Source: an uncultured Fusobacterium sp.
Lineage (GTDB): Bacteria > Fusobacteriota > Fusobacteriia > Fusobacteriales > Fusobacteriaceae
Direction: 5' to 3'
NCBI GenBank assembly: GCA_900542625.1
Contig: UQOH01000035.1
Span: 1 to 21,919, forward strand
DNA: 21,919 bases
Shown here: in pieces, positions 1 through 9,500 of the stretch
Numbering within the stretch: position 1 is the first letter of the stretch
Layout: each line of letters opens with the position of its first letter
Position numbers and translations under genes: made by a program
Notes under the pieces: model-generated
The model's input: only the letters and a program-made list of their open reading frames with translations
Told to the model about the DNA's origin: nothing
The model's database searches: none

Positions 1-53
1 ATCTTTAAAAGATATTCCCTCATTTCCTGTTCTATTTTATATTTTTCTGACAT
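1..53 (-). CDS. 5' end of an unidentified gene, cut by the window edge
   Basis: An ATG at 53 opens a frame that stays open to base 1 (17 codons, beginning MSEKYKIEQEMREYL). It starts 17 bases after the stop of the small gene at 71-451, so the two could be co-transcribed. The ribosome site is weak: an AAAAGG lies about 13 bases upstream. An in-frame TGA lies two codons before the ATG, which fixes this as the earliest ATG start. The visible part is hydrophilic and helical-looking and gives no family. It may be a real gene start or a chance opening. Confidence 0.4.
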   Translation of the reverse strand, partial: MSEKYKIEQEMREYLLK

Positions 54-70
54 TTTATTTCACACGCCTT

Positions 71-451
71 TTATAAATTAATTTTATCTATATGCGGAAG
101 TATTTCCAAAGTTTTAATATAATACTGCTCATTATTTTTAAGAGCAGGAAGTTTTCCCTCTTTAACAGCTGCTATCACTTTTTTTATATCTGTTTCAAGA
201 AAATATGCAAGAGCTCTTGGAGATGAAAGATGCCCTATTTTTTCAGCAGCCTCCATTAGAAAAGCAATCTCAGATTCTGAGCATAATTTGTGTATAAAGT
301 CCATCGGGTTTTTTGATGCTCTTCTAACATAATCTTTGCATCTTTCATGAAAAACCAAATTACATTCACAAAAATTGTCTTCTCCTTTATTAATATTCTT
401 TTTTCCTTTAAGTATAAGCTTTTTTAAGTAACAATCTTTACAATATAACAT
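71..451 (-). CDS. Small cysteine-rich protein with possible HTH-like C-terminus, function unknown
   Basis: I do not recognise this 126-residue protein. The start at 451 is chosen over an upstream in-frame ATG at 484 because AAAAGGAG sits five bases before it, while the ATG at 484 has no ribosome site and lies within about 12 bases of the predicted transcript start. The N-terminal half has cysteines at 4, 7, 28, 30, 38 and 57 plus His35, in the order CxxC, CxC, HxxC, which could bind zinc or iron. The C-terminal half (about 74-105, HLSSPRALAYFLETDIKKV) resembles a short helix-turn-helix of the excisionase/MerR kind, but this is a weak resemblance. A strong promoter lies directly upstream. Secreted or membrane features are absent, so it should be cytoplasmic. 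A small regulator is one possibility. Confidence 0.7.
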   Translation of the reverse strand: MLYCKDCYLKKLILKGKKNINKGEDNFCECNLVFHERCKDYVRRASKNPMDFIHKLCSESEIAFLMEAAEKIGHLSSPRALAYFLETDIKKVIAAVKEGKLPALKNNEQYYIKTLEILPHIDKINL

Positions 452-502
452 CTTCTCTCCTTTTGTATAATTTTTTTCGTACATTCAAACGAATCTTGTG
501 AG

Positions 503-531
503 ATTATATCAGAAAAATTTAGTTGTTTCAA
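503..531 (-). promoter_or_regulatory. Strong sigma-70-type promoter for the small cysteine-rich gene
   Basis: Read on the minus strand, -35 TTGAAA (526-531) is followed by a 17-base spacer and a perfect -10 TATAAT (503-508). A TG one base before the -10 makes it an extended -10. Transcription would begin near 496, giving a leader of about 45 bases to the ATG at 451. Confidence 0.75.
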
Positions 532-554
532 TAGGGTTTTGTGAAACCACGAAC

Positions 555-575
555 TCAAAAATTGACCATTTTTGA
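555..575. repeat. Perfect 8-bp inverted repeat upstream of the promoter
   Basis: TCAAAAAT (555-562), a five-base spacer TGACC, then ATTTTTGA (568-575). It lies 23 bases upstream of the -35 of the promoter at 503-531. A dyad at that distance could be an activator site or a regulator's operator, but in DNA this AT-rich it could also be chance. Confidence 0.35.
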
Positions 576-946
576 CAAAAAAAGATGTTTTTTAAGGCTG
601 AAAAAACGGAATTTTAAAAAAATAGTGTTTGGAAAAATAACATGAAAAATTTTGATTTTAGAACATGAAATTAGATAAGAATAGATTTAATCAAATGATA
701 GATGTGTATAATTAATTATAATTATTTCTACTGCTTTTACTATTTTATTTTCTTCTACTAATTTTTCAACAATTTTTTTGTAGAATATTTAAATATAAAA
801 CTATATGAACACCTTATATTCTCTTACCTCATTATATTCCATTTTCCCTTGATTTTCAATCATTTTTCTACGCCTTATGTATAAATACAGATTAAATTTA
901 TCTATTTTTTAACATATTTTTGTAAAAATAAAAAAAAATTAAAAAT
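576..946. other. AT-rich spacer without a supported gene
   Basis: No convincing gene was found on either strand. The only protein-like trace is a 33-codon open stretch on the minus strand (687-788). It is lysine/glutamate-rich and helical-looking, lacks a start codon and is bounded by stops. It might be a decayed gene fragment, but its composition is also what random AT-rich DNA gives. The spacer separates the abiE locus, which ends in the terminator at 947-980, from the promoter of the next gene. Confidence 0.5.
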
Positions 947-980
947 AAAAAAAGCAGAGTAATTAAACTATGCTTTTTTT
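947..980 (-). terminator. Hairpin terminator after the abiE operon
   Basis: On the minus strand, AAAAAAGCA-type arms pair with TGCTTTTTT, an AGT/ACT extension follows one mismatch, and the loop is about six bases. A T-rich run follows. It begins a few bases after the stop codon of the AbiEii remnant at 984. The A- and T-runs on both sides mean it could also stop transcription from the other direction. Confidence 0.65.
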
Positions 981-983
981 CTA

Positions 984-1955
984 TTATTTTTCTTTTGTTC
1001 TATATTCCATTTCCCATTTTTCAAGAAAATTTAATAAAACCTTTAAAGTGTTCTTTAAGTCTTCAAAAGAAGGAAGATCTCCAAAAACCATACTTTTAAA
1101 TTTATTATTATATACTCTCGCTATTTTATCTATTCTATCAAAATCATCATATAAAAATGAATTTCTATAAATAATATTTCTTCTTTTCCCAAAGAAATCA
1201 TTTTGAATCACCACTTTAGAAGCTGTCTTAAATGAATCTTCTACTTTCAAAAATTCTTTAATTTCCTTAAGCTGATAAAGTTTGTGTAAATCGTAAAGAT
1301 GTCTTATCTTATTTCCGAGTTCTGTCTCAGCATCATCTTCAAAAGTATAGTCTAAAACTGCAAATAATTTTTCAATAAAGGTTCTTTTTACTGAAAGCAC
1401 ATTGACTTTAAAACCTTCTAATTGAAATTGTGAAACAAATTCTGACTTATTTATCTTTCTTAAATATTTTGCTATATAACTTTCTATTTCCAGAATTTCA
1501 GTTGGTTCAGGATTAGATAAAGAATTAATCTCCAAAACTATAACATCACTTACTTGTCCTTTATTTTCTTCGTTTATCTGTATAGGATATTGATATATGG
1601 TTTTTCTTATATTCCCACTTTTAGATTCTCTTGGATGTTTAGGAAGATAAATCATTCCTTCTGTTATTTCCTCCTCTATATTTTTTAACAATTTTTTCTT
1701 TTGATTGTCACTTAAATCAGAATCAATAAGTTGTAAATCTACATCTTCAGAAAATCTATTAATAGCATTGTAGCCTTTTGAAAGAGATGTTCCGCCTTTA
1801 AAAACAACATCATTTTAAAAAGAACTGCTGCTTAATTTTTTTAGAATATAAGTTACCCAATAATCCTTTTCTATATAAAACTCTAAAATTCCCATATCTT
1901 TAGCTGTAAGAGATATTAAAGCTTTAAAATTCTGTAAATCTTTATGCAGTATCAT
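984..1955 (-). pseudogene. abiEii: AbiEii-type nucleotidyltransferase toxin, interrupted by an in-frame stop
   Basis: The full frame runs from an ATG at 1955 to the stop at 984 (323 codons plus stop), close to the usual size of AbiEii proteins, the toxins of type IV (AbiE) toxin-antitoxin and abortive-infection systems. The ATG overlaps the antitoxin stop as TAATG and has GGAGG eight bases before it. Family features read through in one frame: IEKDYWVTYILKKL near residues 28-41, FKGGTSLSK at 52-60, RFSEDVDL just after it (nucleotidyltransferase motif, GS-x(n)-DxD style), and an IRHLYDLHKL motif in the second half. Codon 47 (1815-1817) is TAA, so translation should stop before the catalytic motif. 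The only long remaining open frame starts at a TTG at 1691 without a ribosome site and lacks the active site. The toxin is therefore probably inactive, unless the stop is a sequencing error. Confidence 0.9.
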
Positions 1956-2668
1956 TAACTTATCCTCCACTCTTTTCCATTTTTTAAATTTAAATTTAAT
2001 TTAAAAGTTGTTGTTTTATTTATTTTTTTCTTTATATTTTTCACTCTTAATATATTTTTTTCTTCTACCATACTTCCTAATAAAGCCAGTACCACAGCTG
2101 TATAATATTTTTCGGCTAAATCTAACAAGATGATTATCTCTTCATAAGCCAATTTTAAAATCATCTCTTTCATCATAAAATAATTTTCCTTTATATTAGA
2201 ATCAGGAATATTTTTTAAATTTTTTAATATATCTAAAATTTCAAGATACTTTATATTTTCATCTGTTATTGGAGCTTTATTTCGAATAAATTCTATTTTT
2301 CTTCCATCAAACTCTCTTGAATTTTTTCTTACATTAGTTGCTATTTTAATAGTATTGGAAAGCTGAGTTGTAAGTCCATACTTATTAAATAAATTAATTC
2401 CTGTAATGTAGCCTATTCTTTTTTCTCCAATATAAAGATATTTTTGTATAAAATCTTTTATAGAAAGAGGACGTTCTCCAAAAATAGACTTTTGAGGAAT
2501 ATAGTATAAACCTTTTTCAGCTCTTTTTAATTCTCCTTTTTTAACCATTCTTTCCAAAGTTTTGAAAACGGCATAATTTGAATCCTTTGAAAAAAATACT
2601 TTAGTATCTAAAATATTATTATTTTCACTTAACAAAATATTTTTTATCTCTGCTGCTATATTATTCAT
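1955..2668 (-). CDS. abiEi: AbiEi-type antitoxin / autorepressor
   Basis: This 237-residue protein is the partner antitoxin of the AbiE type IV system. AbiEi proteins are not known to bind their toxin: they repress the operon through an N-terminal winged helix and counteract the toxin through the C-terminal domain. Residues about 1-60 look like the winged helix and end in KGLYYIPQKS, followed by FGERPLS, typical of the AbiEi/DUF6088 group. The central part (about 75-130, with GYITGINLFNKYGLTTQ) fits the family's second domain. The ATG at 2668 has AGGAGG just upstream. The stop overlaps the toxin's ATG by one base, so the two are translationally coupled. The frame is intact although the toxin is broken. 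The C-terminus is lysine-rich (about 205-225), consistent with nucleic-acid contact. The family assignment is from recall of motifs, not from a search. Confidence 0.85.
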   Translation of the reverse strand: MNNIAAEIKNILLSENNNILDTKVFFSKDSNYAVFKTLERMVKKGELKRAEKGLYYIPQKSIFGERPLSIKDFIQKYLYIGEKRIGYITGINLFNKYGLTTQLSNTIKIATNVRKNSREFDGRKIEFIRNKAPITDENIKYLEILDILKNLKNIPDSNIKENYFMMKEMILKLAYEEIIILLDLAEKYYTAVVLALLGSMVEEKNILRVKNIKKKINKTTTFKLNLNLKNGKEWRIS

Positions 2669-2685
2669 ATTCCTCCTCTTTTTTA

Positions 2686-2712
2686 AAGTTTTTTTTACAC
2701 TTATTTTGACAT
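2686..2712. repeat. 27-bp direct repeat, copy 1 (candidate AbiEi operator)
   Basis: It is identical to the copy at 2771-2797 except for one C/T difference at its 15th base; the copies start 85 bases apart. On the minus strand each copy holds two similar half-sites, ATGTCAAAA and then (A/G)TGTAAAA, 12 bases apart, about one helical turn. This copy lies in the predicted abiE leader, just upstream of the ribosome site. AbiEi proteins are known to bind repeated sites at their own promoter, so an operator role is a fair inference. Confidence 0.6.
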
Positions 2713-2743
2713 TATATTTTATTAAATTATATTTATATAAAGT

Positions 2744-2772
2744 ATTATATCATTATCTATATAATATTTTAA
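2744..2772 (-). promoter_or_regulatory. Candidate promoter of the abiE operon
   Basis: On the minus strand, an extended -10 TGATATAAT (hexamer at 2744-2749) has a weak -35 TTAAAA (2767-2772) at a 17-base spacing. Transcription would begin near 2737. The -35 touches repeat copy 2 and the leader contains copy 1, so a protein bound to both repeats would bracket the promoter. The region is so AT-rich that other -10-like boxes exist. Confidence 0.45.
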
Positions 2773-2797
2773 GTTTTTTTTACATTTATTTTGACAT
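2771..2797. repeat. 27-bp direct repeat, copy 2 (candidate AbiEi operator)
   Basis: This is the second copy of the repeat at 2686-2712, with 26 of 27 bases identical. It abuts the -35 of the candidate abiE promoter on its upstream side and touches the end of the terminator of the neighbouring lipoprotein gene. In the plus orientation both copies contain TTGACA, but no plus-strand gene follows. Confidence 0.6.
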
Positions 2798-2833
2798 AAA
2801 AAATAACTCCAGTGCATAAACACCAGAGTTATT
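2798..2833 (-). terminator. Terminator after the lipoprotein gene
   Basis: The arms at 2802-2814 and 2821-2833 enclose a six-base loop. In minus-strand RNA all 13 positions pair, because two of them become U-G/G-U wobbles. In the opposite strand those positions are C/A mismatches. This asymmetry, and the run of T after the stem on the minus strand, show that it serves the leftward gene ending at 2842. It also insulates the abiE promoter from readthrough. Confidence 0.85.
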
Positions 2834-2841
2834 ATTAAAAT

Positions 2842-3438
2842 TTATTTAGTTTTTTTCTCTTCTTTATTTTCTGCTTTTTCCGGTTCAGCTTTTACAGCTT
2901 CAGGAGCTTTCTTTTCCTCAGCAGGTTTCACTTCTGCTGCCTTGTCTATCTCAGGGAAATGTTTTTTAAGCTCAGCATTTAAATCGTATTTGTCCACAAG
3001 AGAGTTCATATATTTTACTTTTTCTTCCTCTCTTCTTTGAAGAAGCATTTGGTCTTTAATCTGTGGAAGAACCTGAACAATATCTGCCTCTTTTAATTTA
3101 TCCATATTATCTTTATATACTTGAAGTACTTCCATATCATCAACATTTGCTGTTTCCATCGCTTTTTTGTTTAAGAAATATTCTATTTCTATATTTTTCT
3201 TTATCTCTTCCAGCTCTTTTTTCTCTTCTTCAGTATATTTTACACCTTTCATTTCATTTAACACTGCTTTTCTTACAAGAAGCTGAGCTGCCGCATTAGA
3301 GTTGCTTCCCATATCTTTTACTTCTGTTTCTGTAAGAGTTATTTTTGCTGTTTTTTGAGAAGATGTTGTCCCAGACTGGCTTTCACATCCTGCAAATAAA
3401 AATACAAAAGCTGATACTAATAATAAATGTTTTTTCAT
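2842..3438 (-). CDS. SurA-N-like lipoprotein, candidate periplasmic chaperone for the adjacent autotransporter
   Basis: This is a 198-residue lipoprotein. The ATG at 3438 is chosen because GGGAGG lies eight bases before it and MKKHLLLVSAFVFLFAGC is a textbook lipoprotein signal with lipidated Cys18. An upstream in-frame ATG at 3468 has no ribosome site. Residue +2 is Glu, not the Asp that retains lipoproteins in the inner membrane of E. coli. The mature part (about 37-160) is all-helical, with the look of SurA/PrsA N-terminal chaperone domains: a TETEVKDM start, then IEYFLNKKA, VYKDNMDKL, and a helix from about 130 ending in RREEEKVKYMNSLVDKY. No peptidyl-prolyl isomerase domain follows; the tail (about 165-198) is a low-complexity Lys/Glu/Ala/Pro stretch. 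It lies 83 bases after the giant autotransporter gene, so a role in that protein's transit is plausible. The chaperone reading is inference; a plain structural lipoprotein is the alternative. Confidence 0.75.
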   Translation of the reverse strand: MKKHLLLVSAFVFLFAGCESQSGTTSSQKTAKITLTETEVKDMGSNSNAAAQLLVRKAVLNEMKGVKYTEEEKKELEEIKKNIEIEYFLNKKAMETANVDDMEVLQVYKDNMDKLKEADIVQVLPQIKDQMLLQRREEEKVKYMNSLVDKYDLNAELKKHFPEIDKAAEVKPAEEKKAPEAVKAEPEKAENKEEKKTK

Positions 3439-3474
3439 ATATTGTGTCCTCCCATCAATTTTGCCCAAATTTTT

Positions 3475-3501
3475 AGAAAAGGAAGGACTGTAATCCTTCC
3501 T
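3475..3501 (-). terminator. Hairpin between autotransporter and lipoprotein genes
   Basis: A perfect 8-bp stem, AGGAAGGA (3480-3487) with TCCTTCCT (3494-3501) and a six-base loop, lies 20 bases after the autotransporter stop. The following minus-strand run is only TTTTCT, so termination may be partial. I saw no good promoter for the lipoprotein in the 83-base gap. Readthrough to set a lower level of the lipoprotein is therefore a reasonable inference. Confidence 0.6.
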
Positions 3502-3521
3502 CTTCTATTTTAACTGTTTAT

Positions 3522-6500
3522 TTATCTTTTGTCTATAAATTTTACGTCTGTTCTTCTGTTTGCTGCTCTTCCTTCAGGTGTATCATTAGATTCTATCGGT
3601 CTTGATTCTCCATATCCTTTTGTATCATATTGAATGTTTTCTGCTTTTTGGATATTTTTTCTAAATTCTGTTTCTACATTTGCTGCTCTTTTTTCTGATA
3701 AGTTTTGATTATATTTTTCAGTTCCAAAACTGTCTGTATGTCCTTCTATAATTATAGTTCCTTTAACATTGTGTTTGTCTATCAGTCTTGAACCTTCAGA
3801 TATTATCTTCTTATCTCTGCTGTTTACTTCATCTTTATCGAAAGCAAAATGATTTCCTAAAAGATTGAAAGTATTTCTTATTGTTGTTACAGCATCTTCC
3901 TTGTTAAATTTGTAGTTAAATCTTAATCCAACTTTCCAGTATTCCTCATCTCTTCTAAAGTCTTTTGCAACTTCTCCTTCAAGAGTTACACCTAAGTGGT
4001 TAAGTTTTTCAAATCCAACACCGATTTTTCCTGATACAGCTCCTCTTGATTCTACTTCGCTCATTAAGCTGTAGTATCCTTCTGAAGCATCTCTTAATTT
4101 AGCTTTGTTTTCTCCGTAGTTTTTACCAAAGTCATAAGAATATCCAACATCTCCAGTAAGTTTCATTGTCCAATCGTTTCCAAGATATTTTCTTCCTGTT
4201 CCTGCAAATCCTGTTTCAAGCTTACTGATGAAGTAATCATTTCCTTTAACTTTAAGTCTTGCTACACCATCTTCTTTGATATCATCAAATCTTCCATACT
4301 CAAGATCTAATCCTAAATATGTTCCAAATTCATTTTCGTAATCTTCGTATAGAGTTTTTCTGAATTTGTTTTCTAAGCTTACATGATAAGAATTGAAGTC
4401 TGCATCATTTTCATATACATCAGGTATTGCCATTTTTCTTTCTGTATCATGATAGTTGTATCCTGCTTCAACTTTACTTAACATATCTAATCCATTTCCA
4501 AAGTCTTTAACATTATGAGCACCTGCTCTTAATGAGTAAACTTTTTCTTCTGAACCAGCTGCATCTTCAAATTCAAATTTACTTCCTGTGAATCCGAAAG
4601 TATATCCATATTTGTTTCCGTACTCTAATCCTTCAAACTCTTTCATATACATTAATCCGGCTATATTATAATCATAATCTATTATTCCTGCTTTAGAGTT
4701 TTTGTAATCTCCATTTGTATAGATTACGCTGAATTTATCTGTATCTTTAGAAAGATTATATGATTGTTCCATTTCATCAAATGAATTATCAAATGATCTG
4801 TTGATATCCTGCATTCTTGATTGAACATTTGCATAGATATTTCCTTTGAATTCACTTATAGCTTCTGCATATCTTGAATCAAAGTTAACATCTTTCAATC
4901 CATCAATATATTGGTTAAATTTCTTCAAGATATCCTGATCTTTTTCTGATACTCTTAGAAGTTCATCTAATCCATCATATAAATTTGACATATCATTTAC
5001 ATTGCTGTCATGAGCTAATTCTTTATAGTCTACTTTATTAACGTAAAGATCTCCTTCTTTTATTTCTGATCTGAATAGTTTTGAAGTATTTACTCTGATG
5101 TTATCCTCTGGTGAGAAGTCAGTTACAGTATATGAATATCCATTTCCTGTTCCTGCAAAGTTAGAATCAAGTTTTATTTCTCCTGAAATTTCAGGAGCAA
5201 CAAATCCAATTCCATTTCCTGCTGTAATATCTACAGTTGGATTTTCAAGTTTAAGATCATAATCTGAATTTAAAACTCCACCTTTACTTACATATCCTGA
5301 ACCAACGCTTGCAAGATTTTCAGCTATTTTTATAATTCTGTTTGTTTCATTTGCAATTTCGTTTGTTCTTGTTCCGCTAGTTTTTGCTCCGTCTGGTTTA
5401 AATATATCTTCTTTTTCACCAGAACCATTTTCAGTAAGGTTAATTTCTCCTGAATTGTAAAGGAAACCTTCTGCTCCTTGTATTCCTATACCATTATCAA
5501 CATTGATAACTCCACCTTTTTCATTATATAACTTAGCTCCATCATCTACAGACATTCCTATTCCATCATTTGCTTCTATTATTCCAAAGTTTCTTATTAC
5601 TGTTCCAGTTCCTTTTCCAAGCATTCCTGTACTTATATTATCTTTATCTGTACCAGCAACATTGTCACCAAGAATTATAGAAGCTCCTGCTCCGTTAATA
5701 ATTTCAGCTCCATAAGTAGCATATACTCCTGTTGCTCCATTATCAACTTCTATTGTTCCATTATTTGTAAATTGAACATTTCCTACTGCCTGTATTCCAA
5801 CTGAACCTTCATGGTTTACAGTTATAGTTCCTGTATTTGTTCCTTTTGCCAGAGTATTAGCTTTATTATTCTGCATATAAATTCCAATAGAACCATTTGT
5901 TCCATCAGCTTCTCCTACAGTTATATTTCCAGAGTTTTCAACATTTATATTACCAAAAGTATAAATTCCTATTGCAGAAGTTTTAAGTGTCATATTAGCA
6001 GCATTTTTTATAGTTCCTGTGTATCCATTATCTTTATCAGCTTCATTTCTTGAAATAATTCCATATGAATCTTCTCCTACTGCCCATTCTCCAGAACTTA
6101 CAGTTATATTTCCATTACCGTTTTCTCTGTAGATTCCTATAGAACCTCCTGCTCCTATATCCATGCTTCCATTATATGTTATATCTCCTTCTTTTCTAAG
6201 AAGAATTCCCATATCATTAGAGCCTTGTGCTAATTTTCCTCCAATAACAGAATCAACTTTATTAGTTTCACTTCCTATAGTAATATCTGCATTTTCTCCG
6301 TAGATTCCTATAGCTGGTTTATCAAAAGATGTGTTCATGCTTGTTGTAGCTGCTGTAATACTTCCGCTAGTTAATTCTATTTTTACTTTGTCTGAAGTTC
6401 CTTTGCCAATTATACCTATACTTGCTCCATCAACTGTTACATTTCCTGAGTATGATATATCATAATTTTCTCCAAGAACACCAGTTCCATTTCCTGATAC

Positions 6501-9500
6501 ATTTAAATCTCCATTTCCTGTATATTTATAATGTTCTCCTGCTTTATCAGAAGTCAGATATACTCCTATTGGATAGAAACTTCCTTCAGTTCCTCCAGTT
6601 AATGTTATATTACCTATTGTATTAACATTAACTTCTCTTACTCCAAGTCCTATATTTCCTTCACCAGCAACATCAATCATTCCTTTTATAAGAAGAGCTT
6701 CGTCATTTGGTGTAGAAACATTTTCTTTTGTATTACTGTTCATTACTGCTATACCTATACTGTCGCATGCATCTGTATTTTTTCCTAATATAATATCACG
6801 TTCTGCTGTTCCTTTTACATTGTCTAAAACAAGTCCAACTGTATTATGTCCTTTTTGTGTTATCACTGAATTTTTTATTGTTGAATCTCCAGCTTTAAGT
6901 TCTGAATCTTTGTAGTATACTCCTACTGTTTCAGAAGAGCCAGCAGTATGATCTAAATTATCTCCTTGAACTATAAGTTCATCGATTCCTAAATTTACAG
7001 TTGAATTTTCTGCTATAACAATACCTGTTCCTTTATTAGATACAGTCATTATTAAATTATTTGTATTATCAGCATCTGTATTTTCTACTGTTCCGCCGCT
7101 AGATACTACAATTCCAAAATGTCCATCAACATTAATATTATTAGTAACCTTATCAATTGTTACTGTTCCGCCATTGCTGTTTATTAAAGTTCCCATTAAT
7201 GTTGTATTATTATTAAGAGTTGTTGCTCCTGATCCTACTGATAATTGTCCAATATCATTTAATTCTACTGTTCCGCCATTGTTATATAATGCTGTTCCAC
7301 CTTTACCAAGTGTAACTTTTGTATCTGTTAAATCTACTTTTGAACCACCGGCAACCATCACTCCAACAGCTTGTCCAGCATCTGTAGTTCCAACTTTTAT
7401 TTCATTTCCACTTATTATAACATTACTGCTTATAGAACTATCTTGTGTTACTTCTTTATCAATGTAAATTCCCATACTATTTTTATCAAGAGTAATATTA
7501 TTAAATGTTGCAGTTAGTGCTCTGCCATCTTTATTTGTTAATCCTGACATATAAATACCAAGATTTCCTTCAACAGAACTATTTGGATTTTCTTTTACTG
7601 CAGTAATGTCGTTCAACTCAACATTTGTAGCTGTACCTTCAAGATATGCACCTATTCCTCTTATTCCTATTAAGTTTATATCACCTGTTGATTTAATAGA
7701 GTGTCCTTTTCCTTCATAAAGTATACCAGCTGCATTTGAACCAGCATTAATTGTTCCTTTATTATCTATATCTGCACTTTCTGAATAAATTCCTGCAGAC
7801 ATTTTTCCTGAAACTCCGCCTATTCCTGAAACAGTAATAATTCCACTATTCTCTATAGTATTATTTAGAGTTCCATTACCAAAAGCTCCGATTCCTACAG
7901 AGTTAGCTCCTACTATAGTCATATCTCCAGTATTAGTTATTTTGCTGCCTGTTCCTGTTCCAGTTGCAGTGTTATTTGTTGCTAAACCTATAAAGCCATC
8001 TGTTTTTATATTTCCTGTAACACTTCCAACTTCTATATCAACATCTGATGTAATATTTCCATTTAAAGCATAAGCAACAGAACCTGTTATTTTATTTTCA
8101 CTATCTGCTTTAAAATTAACTTCAGCTCCTTCTTTAAAAGTAATTTCTCCGCCTTCTGTAAATGCTCCAATAGAATATCCGCTAAGATTCATTACATCAT
8201 TATTAAATGTTAATGTTGAACCTTTAGCTCCATAAACACCTATTCCATCTTTAATGTTGTAAGTATTTTCTTTTCTAGCTGTCGTAGTTAAATTACCACT
8301 TGAATCTTTTTCATAATAACCATTTTCAAGAAGTTCTCCGTTTGCCTGAACATAGATTCCTATTCCTGTTTCTTTTTCTCCTCCAGTTCCCATTCCTTCA
8401 TCAGCAAAAGAATCTACATTTATTGTAGTTCCTTTAAGATCAAGTTGTGCATCTTTACTGTTTGCACCTGTTGAGTCTGCTCCAAGAAGAATTCCTACTC
8501 CTTTTTTAATTGTTATAACAGAATTATCTATGTAATAAGGAGAATGATTATGTCCACCTTGTCCATTTGTTAAATTACATTCTTTCAGATAAATTCCTGT
8601 AGAAGAAGTAGCATCGCTTGTTGCTTCTTCTGCTGTTGCATCAATGTTTACTCCTGAAATATTTACATCTGAATCAAGAGCATAAATTCCTACAGAACCT
8701 TTTCCTAATGTTATATCAAGATTCTTTACATCTAAATCATTATTTGTTCCTGAAGAAGCTGCTATAGCTATCGCTTCATTAGAACCAGAAATATCTATTT
8801 TTCCTTTACCGTCTACAGCATCTTTAAATTGACTTCCATCTAAACTTGTTTCACCAAGATAGATTCCTGTATCTCCTTTACCTAAAGTAAGATTTCCTAA
8901 AGTTTCTATTTTTGCTCCATCATTCAGATAAATTCCTATTGCTGTTGTTCCAGTTTCTTCAGTTACTCTATCAGCAGTGACAGTTCCGTCTGCTCCATTA
9001 TAAACAGCATTAGTTCCTGTTAAGTAAACACCTGTTCCGCTTGCTCCTGTAACTTTTATACTTCCTGCATTATTTACAATTCCTTTTGCTGATACACCAA
9101 CATCATATCTTCCTGCTAAATTTATACTTTCTTTATCAGTTACTTCATTGATTTTTATTGTTGTACCAGTGTTGTCTGAGTAAATTCCAACAGCTCTATT
9201 TAAAGTTTCTGTATCTGATCCTTTTCCTGTGATTTCTGTATTAAGAGTTAAAGTTTGTCCATCTTTAACACTGTATATACCTACAGTATTTTCTCCAAGA
9301 GTTATAGCGCCACTTTGAGTGAAGCTGTTTCCTGATGCATAAACTCCTATTCTTTGTCCTTTATCAGCAGCTGCTCCTGTCATAGATATACTTCCATTAT
9401 TTACAAGTCCATCATTAGCAGCAACTATTCCTATAGAATGTCCTTTTGTAATATTAAGGTTTACATTATTTTCTATTCCTGCTGCTGCAATATCGTCAGT

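Noticed and set aside
687..788. 33-codon lysine/glutamate-rich open stretch on the minus strand, possible gene relic
   Set aside because: It has no start codon, stops lie on both sides, and no family is recognisable. It is mentioned only in the spacer entry.
2706..2733. Plus-strand promoter-like pair TTGACA-16-TATATT within repeat copy 1
   Set aside because: No plus-strand gene follows; it would run into the 3' end of the lipoprotein gene. The TTGACA is part of the 27-bp repeat, better explained as a protein-binding site.
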